From the IMG/VR virus record IMGVR_UViG_3300032116_013558, positions 1-51,560 of that record: a DNA stretch of 51,560 nt; one strand, 5' to 3'. Shown piece by piece: positions 7,711-15,827 of the stretch. This DNA comes from a virus. A model generated the notes under the pieces. The model did no database searches, was not told the origin of the DNA, and saw only the letters and a program-made list of their open reading frames with translations. How positions within the stretch are numbered: position 1 is the stretch's first letter; each line of letters opens with the position of its first letter. Made by a program: the position numbers and the translations under genes.

Positions 7711-8361
7711 TTAACCTGCTATTTCAGCATCATCATCTTTTATTTTTCCACATTTTAAACATTCCAAATCACCATCGTTATCGGAATCTCCCCAAATGTG
7801 TTCACACTGTCTATGTGCGAAATATACATCAATCTTACCATCGCCATCAAAATCAATACCATCCATTGAACCATCGCCATCTTCATCAACTTCAATACCT
7901 GTTCTAGGTTGAGGAGTTTGTTTTTCTTCAGTTTTTGGTAGGGATACTACTGATTCTTCTTTATTAGCTTCAATTAGGTTGATTTCATGTGCATTATTCG
8001 CAGCCTGCACAAATGCATCTGGAATAAGTGGTGTTACGGGTTTGTTACTTTCTTTTATATCATTAACACTACCTAATGCTACACCATCTTCCTCATCCAT
8101 TTTCTGAACTAACATCTTATCCTTATCGGTATCACTAAACCAATAGTCAATGATTTTACCATAAGAACCGATGAAAGCACCCAATAATAATAGAAGAAGT
8201 TCTTTCCACTCTCCACTAATTGCAGTTTGCCCCACAATAGATGCAAAAATACCTATAATAATGACCATAAAGCCACCCAAAACAATTGCAGTAATGAACC
8301 ATCTGCGTTTCATCATTGCATTTAATAAATCTTTAAATCCAGTCGGTTGTTGATTATTCAT
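7711..8361 (-). CDS. Membrane protein with aspartate-box repeats and a zinc-ribbon-like tail
   Basis: This 216-residue protein has two hydrophobic helices near the N-terminus (about residues 22-44 and 54-75), the second ending in GAFIGSYGKIIDYWF, similar in layout to some three-helix phage holins. A long polar region follows. At about 155-182 there is a calcium-binding-like aspartate run (DEDGDGSMDGIDFDGDGKID, thrombospondin-type-3-like). Near the C-terminus a C-x-H..(N-D-G-D)..C-x-x-C arrangement could bind zinc. It lies just upstream of the holin candidate and may belong to the lysis set as a second holin or regulator. The mixture of metal-binding motifs on a membrane anchor is unusual. Confidence 0.55.
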   Translation of the reverse strand: MNNQQPTGFKDLLNAMMKRRWFITAIVLGGFMVIIIGIFASIVGQTAISGEWKELLLLLLGAFIGSYGKIIDYWFSDTDKDKMLVQKMDEEDGVALGSVNDIKESNKPVTPLIPDAFVQAANNAHEINLIEANKEESVVSLPKTEEKQTPQPRTGIEVDEDGDGSMDGIDFDGDGKIDVYFAHRQCEHIWGDSDNDGDLECLKCGKIKDDDAEIAG

Positions 8362-8367
8362 AGTTTA

Positions 8368-8691
8368 TTACCATTTAGGAGCTTCTTCTTTAAATTCATC
8401 ACCTTCTTTCTTCTTAGCAGGTTTAGCTTTTTCAGCTGCTGGCTTTTCTACTACTCTTTCTCTTTCGATAATTTTAGTTGTACCACCTGCTGCCTGAGAT
8501 TGTTGGTTTGAGTTTGTAATGTTAATTACTGGAGCTGCTTGTTGCACAGGTGCTTCTTCTTTATCCCCACCTGTTAGTTGAGTTACTCCCCAAGTTCCTA
8601 AACCCATAACTGCGGTCGTTGCAACCCCTATAATGGTCTTTTTTAATCCCGACCATGTTCCATCATTGTTTTGTTCTAATTCTTCTGACAT
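8368..8691 (-). CDS. Single-pass membrane protein, unknown
   Basis: This 107-residue protein has a polar start (MSEELEQNNDGTW), one hydrophobic helix at about residues 17-40 (TIIGVATTAVMGLGTWG), then a low-complexity Q/N/A region and a lysine/glutamate-rich tail (KPAKKKEGDEFKEEAPKW). Residues about 72-85 (TTKIIERERVVEKPA) look like a charged coil. It is six bases upstream of the aspartate-box membrane protein, in the lysis/envelope block. It may be a third lysis membrane component, but nothing in it is diagnostic. Confidence 0.5.
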   Translation of the reverse strand: MSEELEQNNDGTWSGLKKTIIGVATTAVMGLGTWGVTQLTGGDKEEAPVQQAAPVINITNSNQQSQAAGGTTKIIERERVVEKPAAEKAKPAKKKEGDEFKEEAPKW

Positions 8692-8702
8692 TTTATTGTA
8701 AT

Positions 8703-9071
8703 TTATAGTTTGTTAAAATCTGTTATACCAATTAATACATTATTACTATTATATAATGCAATTCTATATGCTGATGATGGTAAAGCTCTCGTATATACTT
8801 TTAATATATTATCACCTGCACTAACATTCATAGTTTCTTTTGATACTACTCTATTAGATATATCTAAAATCTTTACATTAATAGTCCCCGCTGATTCTAA
8901 TTTTACATTCATACTTACCTCATCGGTTACAAAGGATGATGCTAATTTGATACCAGCAGTAGATTCTATTTTTAAATCTGGTGTAACATTTACGATTGGA
9001 TTAACCAAATCTTCTTTAAAACAACCGGTTAAGGTTATTGTTACAATTGCTATTAAAAATAGTTTTTTCAT
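8703..9071 (-). CDS. Surface-lipoprotein candidate (paralogue of the next gene)
   Basis: This 122-residue protein has a lipoprotein signal (MKKLFLIAIVTITLTGC). The lipidated Cys is followed by F-K-E-D, fitting the X-K-(D/E)2 lipoprotein export signal described for surface lipoproteins of Capnocytophaga and relatives. The body is a single beta-sandwich-like domain with KILDISNRVVSKETMNV, AGDNILKVYTRAL and AYRIALYNSNN, the layout of a T9SS-like or Ig-like strand module but too short for a sorting domain. The same pattern appears in the gene at 9073. It is one base downstream of that gene. Likely on the cell surface; role unknown. Confidence 0.65.
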   Translation of the reverse strand: MKKLFLIAIVTITLTGCFKEDLVNPIVNVTPDLKIESTAGIKLASSFVTDEVSMNVKLESAGTINVKILDISNRVVSKETMNVSAGDNILKVYTRALPSSAYRIALYNSNNVLIGITDFNKL

Positions 9072-9072
9072 T

Positions 9073-9429
9073 TTATTTAAGTATTAATGTTGTTTTTTTT
9101 AATTCTTTTCTATTAACATTTTCCAAAACCAAATATAAATATTTACTTTGTAGGGTTTTAGTGTAAATCTTTATTTTATTATCACCAATTTTACCAAAAA
9201 TCTTTTCTTTACTTACCACCTGATTCGTTGGTTTATCAATTAATTTTATTATATACAAACTATCTGAATTTAATCTAAACATAATTTCTTGTCCATCATT
9301 TACTGATGTTTCAGTATATGTAAAAATATCTACCAAAGGTTTTGGCTGAGGAGTTGGCTCTATTTCTTCTTTATAACAAGAAATCATAAAAACCATACAA
9401 CACATTATTATAATTTTACTCCATTTCAT
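9073..9429 (-). CDS. Surface-lipoprotein candidate (paralogue of the preceding gene)
   Basis: This 118-residue protein starts with a signal ending MVFMISC; the Cys is followed by Y-K-E-E, again an X-K-(D/E)2 surface-export signal. A proline-rich spacer (PTPQPKP) leads to a domain aligned with the neighbour: IIKLIDKPTNQVVSKEKI against KILDISNRVVSKETM, and GDNKIKIYTKTL against GDNILKVYTRAL. The two genes probably arose by duplication. It sits between the barrel gene at 9433 and its paralogue, with one- to three-base gaps, in one operon. Function unknown. Confidence 0.65.
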   Translation of the reverse strand: MKWSKIIIMCCMVFMISCYKEEIEPTPQPKPLVDIFTYTETSVNDGQEIMFRLNSDSLYIIKLIDKPTNQVVSKEKIFGKIGDNKIKIYTKTLQSKYLYLVLENVNRKELKKTTLILK

Positions 9430-9432
9430 ATC

Positions 9433-10323
9433 CTAAAATTGAAAGTTTGTTCCTATCATAAATAATAGTGGGTTACTTTTTTTGAACCCAACTGATTCAC
9501 TTAATTTATCCCAAGTTGTATTATATCTTATATTGGTGTTTAATATAAACCTTTTAGTTATTTTCCAATCAAATGATGTTCCATAATACAGGTCTAAATT
9601 AAAATCGTTTTTATATCCAAAATCAGTTTCACCATCTTTAAAGTCTACATACACATCACTCATAGCAAATATTTGTGGTGATATATTAACTCTTTTTGTT
9701 TTAATTGTATATGTGTACATTAACATCCCTTTATATGTTGTTTCGGATGATGCTGGCATTTGGGGATAAATCAAATCTAAAAAATCACCATTTGCATTTA
9801 CTGTATATTTTCCTTCCCATTCACCTTGATATGAATCCCAATATGTTTTTGATGCTATTAAGCTATATCCAAATGTTCCCCACTTTTTAGTTCTGAATAC
9901 ATCTATAAACGAAAAGTTAATATCTTTTTGGAAATCAAAATCGGTTGAATAGAATGTTTGTAATGTAGTTGTTCTCTTATCGGTATTTCTACTAAAACCA
10001 TAACCAACACCGTAGTATTTCCATATAGGATTTATTGATGTTGAGAATGAATGTATCCACTTACCATTCAGAGATGATTTACTATATCCTAAATTAAGAG
10101 TTGTGGATACCTGCTTTCCAATTATACCAACTGAAAGGTTTGATGATGAAAGAACATCTTTTGAAAAATCAATATAAGATTGTAATATACCCACATCGTT
10201 CCAATCATCGCTTTCACCAAACAATTCTTTTGGAGATAATTGTAATGTATCCGGTTTTTGGATTTGTGCGGTTGAAACAAAAGTTATACAAAGTAAGGAT
10301 AATATGATTATTAGTTTTCTCAT
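9433..10323 (-). CDS. Outer-membrane beta-barrel protein
   Basis: This 296-residue protein has a Sec signal peptide ending FVSTAQ. The mature part is dominated by alternating strands (LSVGIIGKQVSTTLNLGYS, WKYYGVGYGFSRN, TTTLQTFYSTDFDFQ, WGTFGYSLIASKTYW, FILNTNIRYNTTW) and ends in GTNFQF, a C-terminal aromatic signal for barrel assembly. About 12 strands would fit. The N-terminal 40 residues after the signal are polar and may plug or face the periplasm. Its ATG overlaps the stop of the 765-residue secreted protein (TAATG), so it is co-produced with it. It could anchor or export that protein; this is inference. Confidence 0.7.
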   Translation of the reverse strand: MRKLIIILSLLCITFVSTAQIQKPDTLQLSPKELFGESDDWNDVGILQSYIDFSKDVLSSSNLSVGIIGKQVSTTLNLGYSKSSLNGKWIHSFSTSINPIWKYYGVGYGFSRNTDKRTTTLQTFYSTDFDFQKDINFSFIDVFRTKKWGTFGYSLIASKTYWDSYQGEWEGKYTVNANGDFLDLIYPQMPASSETTYKGMLMYTYTIKTKRVNISPQIFAMSDVYVDFKDGETDFGYKNDFNLDLYYGTSFDWKITKRFILNTNIRYNTTWDKLSESVGFKKSNPLLFMIGTNFQF

Positions 10324-12620
10324 TACAATACTTTTACATTTATTTTATTTAATGATGTATTAAGAGTTTCAACACTTTTTACAGAAATCAATCCTAATAG
10401 GTTTGTAACGGTTGTCTTTGGTTTAAATGTAACTTTATACCCTATATTAGAAATCGTTCCACCAGAGGTATTTAAACTACCAATGCTGATGGTTGAGCCG
10501 TTATTCCTACCGAAGTTTGTAGAATTGGTATTACTAAATTGTATTGAACTAAATTCTAATACTGAATTATCAAAAAACATATCAAATTGAGTTGCTCCTA
10601 TTTGATTACCATTTGGATTTAATTCAATTGTTGCAATAACACTATCACCAACTTTTTCCATCATAATTTCTGCTTCAACATCTCCTATTGAATTAGATGA
10701 TACAGCCATAGATTTTATTTCTGAAACTGAACTATTTGCTGATGTTACAAATCCTGTTGGTTGAGAAGAATGAGAAAGGTTTACATCACCCTTCCAAGTA
10801 ACATCTAAATTATATGAATTTAGAATACCACTTGCAAACGCGAATGGGTATCTATATCTCGTAATTCCTGTGTATGTATTCCAATTTTGTTTTGTAATAC
10901 CATCATACGCCGTTGATGTTACAATCTTCATTATATCACCTAATGCCGGTGGATTTGGCCATAAAGAAGTTGTGCCTTGCAAATGTGTTAATAATGTGTA
11001 ACAATCTCTCTCATCAAATACCCCATCATCATTTACATCCGCATTATGAAATTGAATACCAGAAGTAAAATACTTACTTTCATCTCCTAATATACCCCTA
11101 TCTGCAAATTCTTTAAATGCCAAATAAACATCACCAACAGTAATCACACTTCCCAATAAGGTAAGTAAATCACTTTGTGTAATCTCCATAGAAATTTTAT
11201 GGTATTTGTTTATTCGATTTTGTCCAAATGTTGGATTTGATGTAAAAGCATAATCGGTATTCCATCCATTTACATTTCTTATATTAGCGTTAAAAGCAGA
11301 TGTTCCATCGGTTATTTTTGTAAGTGGTGAAGGAACATTATACTGAGCCCAAGCCGCATCACTACTTATAAAAGTTACCGGTCCATCATAAGCATCAAAT
11401 ATTTTTACATTTGTAATTGTTGAAGGAACAGTGCTACCAAATGTTCTCATATCAATTAGTAATCGAGAATTACCACCTAACCAACTTGCATTTGGATTTG
11501 TATATGAATACTCAACCTGACCTGGATTGATTGTTGCTTTAAATCCACTACCTACAATTGTTGAGGTATCTATTTGTGATGTTAAATCTACTCTACCAAT
11601 ACCATTAAGTGCAACTAAAGCATTGTTTGTATTGTATGTTATATCATCGGTGGATGTTATAATTTTTGATTTAAATTTAGTTTCATCTATATTACTTCCG
11701 AAATTAAATGTGAATTGTGCTCTTAATGTGTTTCCGTTTGAATGTATAACACTATTAGAAACGAATTCAGTAAATGTCTGGTCATCGGGATTTGTCCAAG
11801 TTCCAAATTCAATTACATAAGCACAACTGAAATGGTTTGGTAAATCGTTCCATTGAGAACCACCACCCCATTTAGTTACAGCGTAATCTTCGTTACCACT
11901 GTTATTTGGTTCACCACCTGCCCAGTTATTGTATTGACCTTGTATGTTTCCTGCGGTTTGTCCATTTGATGTTTTGATAAGAGTTCCAGCCTCAGGACCC
12001 GCATCTATTTTCCATTGAGCTTCTGTCACTTCATCTGTTAATGCAAACCATATATTACTTTGTGGTACATTATTAAAAATAAAAGCATCTTCATCCGCAG
12101 AAGTTATTGTTACAAGATATCCAGTTTGACCTTTAAATGTTTGTTGTGATGATAATGTTTTTGCATTTGTATAAGTTGCTCCCGTTGATATTGGTCTATA
12201 AAAGTGTCCATTGTTTGGATTGTAGAAATAACCCGAAGGATTTACGGTTGCTGATACAGATATTTGTATGTTACCGGCAGTTCCCGTTGTGTTTATTTTT
12301 AAGGTAGATAATGCGATGTTAATGCCTTCCATTGTTCCGGTAAAAACTAAACGGGTCTTATTACCACTAAAATTAAAACCCGTTGCTGGTGTCATACCAT
12401 CAAATCGGGTCATATAAAAAGTTGTGCCGGTTGGTGCAGTTGGTAATCCGATTGCAACTAATAGAGTTTCGGTTGCACCAAATCCACTTAACACAAAACC
12501 ACTAGCATCTTGTCCAGCAGTATTAAGTGTAAATGTTTTGGGTTCGGGTGTCGTTATTGACTGCCCAAACCCAAAAAAAGAAATTAATAAAAGTATAGTT
12601 GTAACAAATAGTTTTTTCAT
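10323..12620 (-). CDS. Large secreted protein: C-type-lectin-like, dockerin-like and cohesin-like regions
   Basis: This 765-residue protein has a signal peptide ending FFGFGQ. Residues about 20-125 are beta-rich. Residues about 128-273 form a C-type lectin-like domain with the E-P-N loop (237-239) and the W-N-D motif (257-259), as in Ca-dependent sugar-binding lectins. About 280-470 is beta-rich. Residues 494-548 look dockerin-like: a helix (GDVYLAFKEFADRG) then a Ca loop, D-V-N-D-D-G-V-F-D at 528-536. After WKGDVNLSHS the last 130 residues resemble a cohesin-type sandwich. It shares this C-terminal plan with the next gene. Probably surface-exposed and sugar-binding; a tail fibre is less likely because of the signal peptide. 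Domain names rest on motif reading. Confidence 0.6.
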   Translation of the reverse strand: MKKLFVTTILLLISFFGFGQSITTPEPKTFTLNTAGQDASGFVLSGFGATETLLVAIGLPTAPTGTTFYMTRFDGMTPATGFNFSGNKTRLVFTGTMEGINIALSTLKINTTGTAGNIQISVSATVNPSGYFYNPNNGHFYRPISTGATYTNAKTLSSQQTFKGQTGYLVTITSADEDAFIFNNVPQSNIWFALTDEVTEAQWKIDAGPEAGTLIKTSNGQTAGNIQGQYNNWAGGEPNNSGNEDYAVTKWGGGSQWNDLPNHFSCAYVIEFGTWTNPDDQTFTEFVSNSVIHSNGNTLRAQFTFNFGSNIDETKFKSKIITSTDDITYNTNNALVALNGIGRVDLTSQIDTSTIVGSGFKATINPGQVEYSYTNPNASWLGGNSRLLIDMRTFGSTVPSTITNVKIFDAYDGPVTFISSDAAWAQYNVPSPLTKITDGTSAFNANIRNVNGWNTDYAFTSNPTFGQNRINKYHKISMEITQSDLLTLLGSVITVGDVYLAFKEFADRGILGDESKYFTSGIQFHNADVNDDGVFDERDCYTLLTHLQGTTSLWPNPPALGDIMKIVTSTAYDGITKQNWNTYTGITRYRYPFAFASGILNSYNLDVTWKGDVNLSHSSQPTGFVTSANSSVSEIKSMAVSSNSIGDVEAEIMMEKVGDSVIATIELNPNGNQIGATQFDMFFDNSVLEFSSIQFSNTNSTNFGRNNGSTISIGSLNTSGGTISNIGYKVTFKPKTTVTNLLGLISVKSVETLNTSLNKINVKVL

Positions 12621-12621
12621 A

Positions 12622-14307
12622 TTATTCTACTATTAAATCTATCTTATTTCCAGCAGCATCTACTGCATCTGATAATACAAAGTAGAATAATCCCGCTGTA
12701 TTTGTTAAATTAGTTTTTGGTGTAAAAATTAATTTGTATGGTGTTCCAGTTTTAATTCTTGCAGTTTTTAATTGGTCAATAGAACCAAATGTTAATCTAC
12801 CATCTTTATTTGTTGAAAAATTAGTAATGGTAGAACCCGCATCAAATACTATGTTATCCAACGATAATTTGGTTTCATCATATTGTAGTATCACTTCCAA
12901 TCCTGCTAAATCCGCTTTTGTTAAGTTTGTAGTTAATACTACTTTACCACCTTCCAATTTAGAAGATACACTTAATGTTGCTTTTTCGTATTCTTTTGTT
13001 TGATATAATCCAACATTGCTTGTTGAATTTACAGCCATAGATGAAATACCAAATGATGTTTTGTTTAAGGAATTAGTTACATTTGTATTGTTTGCTATAT
13101 TTTGTGCCACAACTGCCGGATCGGTTGAGTGTGACCAGTTTAAATCACCACCCCAAGCAAATACTGCGTTAGCGGTTTGAGTGTTAGATGTAATTAATAC
13201 TTTATTTGTCGGAACTCCATTTAACCAACTTTGATTCAATAATCCACTTTGCCATTTTACAGTAGTTGCGGTACTTGAAGGTAACATAGCATTTGAATCT
13301 ACATTTATTCCCATTATATATGCAAACATATAGTAAGAATCTGATTCATTAAATACATTATCGGTTTTAGTAATGTTTCCAACATTTTTTTCCAAATTTG
13401 GATAAGTAAAGTATGTTGGGTTACCATTTATATCTGTTTGAGAAACGGCTAAAAATGATTTATACGCATCTGATACCGTTACTATATTATTCATAAATGT
13501 TTTGTTAAGGGTAGGGCCAACAAATACACCAACTGAATCACCAATTTTAAGTGTTGTAAACGTCGCTTCTCCTGTCGCATCTAATGGTAATTGTGCAATT
13601 GGTTGTTGTGACCAATCTATTCCTCCACTACCATCAGTTTTCAATTTCATTAACTGAACTTTATGTTCGGTAATCGTTGTATATGTAGAAGGGAATGCCA
13701 CCTTTACTTTGAAAGAAGATGAACCACCTGCTACATTACCTAACGATATAACATTTCCGGTAGTTGTTATAGGAGATATATAAGCAGAACTTGCATCTAT
13801 TGAATATGCTAATATTAAATTATGTATATCTTCGTAGGATACATTATCTTTAATAATAAATTTTTGAGATACGAATTCACCACTAATACTTGCATCAGTT
13901 CTTTGTATTGTTAATTGCCCAACATTAAAATTAGTATTGGCTACAAAATTCCAAGGTGATGATTGGTATTGTGCATAAAGTGAATTTGCACTTAAACTAT
14001 TAGCGGTATTAGGTGTAAATTTAAAGTTAGCCCATTCAGTAGAATATGTTTGAACTGAATTACCCTGCGAATAAATTGTAGTATTTGGTAATAGCAATAA
14101 TGCCTTATTACTATATTGGTATCTTAACCAAAAATAACGTGGAGTAGTTGCAGGATTAGCTCCTCTATCTATAACATATTTTACCGTCAAAGTATCACCT
14201 ACTCTATATGGGCCAGTTGTCGGTAAAATAGTTCTATTAACGGTTAATTGTGCAAAAAGTGGAGAAGTTAATACTAATAATATTAACCCTAATACGATTT
14301 TTTTCAT
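12622..14307 (-). CDS. Secreted protein, paralogous C-terminus with the 765-residue protein
   Basis: This 561-residue protein has a signal peptide ending SPLFAQ. The first 230 residues are Ig-like strands. At about 290-360 it has VSDAYKSFLAVSQTD and TDNVFNESDSYYMFAYIMG, which align in order with the dockerin-like helix and Ca loop of the next gene, but the loop has lost its regular aspartates. It then has WGGDLNWSHSTDP (partner of WKGDVNLSHSSQP) and FGISSMAVNS (partner of EIKSMAVSS). A cohesin-like C-terminus follows, with LTKADLAGLEVILQYDETKLS and YKLIFTPKTNLTNTAGL. It is one base upstream of the 765-residue gene. The two may interact. I assign no enzymatic function. Confidence 0.6.
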   Translation of the reverse strand: MKKIVLGLILLVLTSPLFAQLTVNRTILPTTGPYRVGDTLTVKYVIDRGANPATTPRYFWLRYQYSNKALLLLPNTTIYSQGNSVQTYSTEWANFKFTPNTANSLSANSLYAQYQSSPWNFVANTNFNVGQLTIQRTDASISGEFVSQKFIIKDNVSYEDIHNLILAYSIDASSAYISPITTTGNVISLGNVAGGSSSFKVKVAFPSTYTTITEHKVQLMKLKTDGSGGIDWSQQPIAQLPLDATGEATFTTLKIGDSVGVFVGPTLNKTFMNNIVTVSDAYKSFLAVSQTDINGNPTYFTYPNLEKNVGNITKTDNVFNESDSYYMFAYIMGINVDSNAMLPSSTATTVKWQSGLLNQSWLNGVPTNKVLITSNTQTANAVFAWGGDLNWSHSTDPAVVAQNIANNTNVTNSLNKTSFGISSMAVNSTSNVGLYQTKEYEKATLSVSSKLEGGKVVLTTNLTKADLAGLEVILQYDETKLSLDNIVFDAGSTITNFSTNKDGRLTFGSIDQLKTARIKTGTPYKLIFTPKTNLTNTAGLFYFVLSDAVDAAGNKIDLIVE

Positions 14308-14309
14308 TT

Positions 14310-14963
14310 TTATTTGGTTGAAAATAATTTGGTTACAAGTTTATCGCAACCTTTCTTCAATGCATTGCTTAAAGAAGTTTGGTTAAATTTACCACCTTGA
14401 TCTACAATTAAGGTGGACATTGAAATTTCGGAAGATGATTCCTCAACCACTATTTCTTTTACCTTCTTACCATCTTTAAATAAAATACCTTTTAATCTTA
14501 TTACAACCTCTTCCTCATTGGAGTGGAAAACAGAAATGTTCTTTTTAGTTGTTAATACATCTAAAAATACAATTTGAACCTGTAATTTGTTTACTGCTGA
14601 TGGGGATAGGTTATAACCTTTTTCTTGCAAATACTCTTCTAATATATTCTTTACACCGAACTCTAAATTTTTATTGCCGGCTAAATTTCCTATCTTAACA
14701 TTATTGGTAACGCTCTCAACCCATATATGCTCATCTTCATTATACCAAATGTTACCGGGTGAGTTTTTGAAATTACCATCGAAAGTATGAGTAAACCAAT
14801 TGGAGTAAGTTCGAATTAAATCATCCTTACCCATAAAGGTTAAACTAACGAAAAAAACCTGAATTGAGAGTGCAACGAATACCCAAAGTAGGGCTAATCG
14901 TAAAAATGCTGATAATAATTTATCCGATAGAGTATCGACTAATAAATAGACCTTTTGTTTCAT
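14310..14963 (-). CDS. Membrane-anchored periplasmic protein, unknown
   Basis: This 217-residue protein has a single N-terminal hydrophobic helix at about residues 19-42 (LRLALLWVFVALSIQVFFVS), with no cleavage site evident, so it is probably anchored in the inner membrane with the rest outside the cytoplasm. The soluble part has a beta-alpha pattern (NILEEYLQEKGYNLSP, VQIVFLDVLTTKKNISVF, EEVVIRLKGILFKDGKKV) and a C-terminal helix. The shape recalls periplasmic partner domains of secretion lipoproteins, such as YajG-like or CsgG-like folds, but I cannot name it. It is the first gene of the secreted-protein operon, after a promoter-like site 84 bases upstream. Confidence 0.55.
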   Translation of the reverse strand: MKQKVYLLVDTLSDKLLSAFLRLALLWVFVALSIQVFFVSLTFMGKDDLIRTYSNWFTHTFDGNFKNSPGNIWYNEDEHIWVESVTNNVKIGNLAGNKNLEFGVKNILEEYLQEKGYNLSPSAVNKLQVQIVFLDVLTTKKNISVFHSNEEEVVIRLKGILFKDGKKVKEIVVEESSSEISMSTLIVDQGGKFNQTSLSNALKKGCDKLVTKLFSTK

Positions 14964-15045
14964 ATAAATTTTTGTTATGGAAACCTATTTTTCCGATTAC
15001 TATAACAATTTATGAAACTATTTAAGGAAACTTATTTCTTACAAC

Positions 15046-15055
15046 TATAAATATA
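15046..15055 (-). promoter_or_regulatory. Promoter-like octamer TATATTTA upstream of the secreted-protein operon
   Basis: On the minus strand an A-rich stretch leads into ATTATATATTTATAG. TATATTTA fits the Bacteroidetes -7 element TAnnTTTG with a final A. It lies 84 bases before the ATG of the membrane-anchored protein, inside a 114-base gap (14964-15077) that holds no gene. The same octamer occurs before several other genes here. No clear -33 TTG is visible. Confidence 0.4.
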
Positions 15056-15077
15056 TAATCTTTATCTTAAATAAATA

Positions 15078-15827
15078 TTAAAAGGATTTCTTTTTATCGA
15101 AAGGTTCTTTAGTTTTTTCATCGAACCAATAAAGTGAACGGTGTGGAGGGTCATCTGATTTGTGTTCAGCATCAGATATATAATAAAATAATCTAATTCC
15201 ATCTCTTGTTATGTGTTCTGGGCAATTTAGTGGATGTGGGTGTCCATGAAAAGCGTATTTGGAATACTCCCATAAAACGAGGTTTCCATTAGTAGGATAG
15301 TATTTTTGAACGCAGTGTGTTCTATCTTTATCCCACAATTGTATATCACCATTCCAATTTTCTTCCCATTCAGGATTTAGGTAAATTACTAATGTTAATT
15401 TTCTATGAAGTTTTAGCTTTTCATTCCAATTAAAATCAGAATGGACTTGCAATGAATCACCTCTATAACATCTCATATAAGATGCTCCTACAAGCCACGG
15501 ATCGGGTATCAATCCATCTATTCCCGTAACTCTTTCCAACCAATCTATAAAATACTTTGAATGTAAATCCCCAATAAGTTGATGTGCTATTGGGCAAACA
15601 TCACCCGCTTCACATAACTCAACCATATGAGAACCATTTCGGGTAAAGTTTTTGAGTAAATGGTTATGCTTTCTATAAGAATCTGTAATTTCGTTTTTCA
15701 TCGAAACTACCATTTCATCACTCAAAAAATTCTTAAATTCTAAATTAGGAAATGGTGTGGAATTATTCCAAAGTTGATTTAATTCTTTGTGATTCTTATT
15801 ATTATGAAGGAAATCAGTTATTATCAT
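15078..15827 (-). CDS. 2-oxoglutarate/Fe(II)-dependent oxygenase
   Basis: This 249-residue protein contains the double-stranded beta-helix signature. The metal triad is H-x-D (VHSDFNWN) and a distal His (YAFHGHPHPL), followed by an Arg for 2-oxoglutarate (TRDGIRLFYY). KLTLVIYLNPEWEENWNGDIQLW is typical of the prolyl-hydroxylase-like phage oxygenases. Two cysteines in the N-terminal half (CEAGDVC) lie near a possible substrate region. The start overlaps the radical SAM stop by 14 bases, so the two are coupled. Substrate unknown: a protein, sugar or small metabolite. It differs from the second oxygenase at 25491. Cytosolic. Confidence 0.85.
   Translation of the reverse strand: MIITDFLHNNKNHKELNQLWNNSTPFPNLEFKNFLSDEMVVSMKNEITDSYRKHNHLLKNFTRNGSHMVELCEAGDVCPIAHQLIGDLHSKYFIDWLERVTGIDGLIPDPWLVGASYMRCYRGDSLQVHSDFNWNEKLKLHRKLTLVIYLNPEWEENWNGDIQLWDKDRTHCVQKYYPTNGNLVLWEYSKYAFHGHPHPLNCPEHITRDGIRLFYYISDAEHKSDDPPHRSLYWFDEKTKEPFDKKKSF

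Noticed and set aside
7711-8361. EF-hand calmodulin-like protein
   Set aside because: The aspartate run lacks the flanking helices of an EF-hand; it is closer to thrombospondin-type-3 aspartate boxes.
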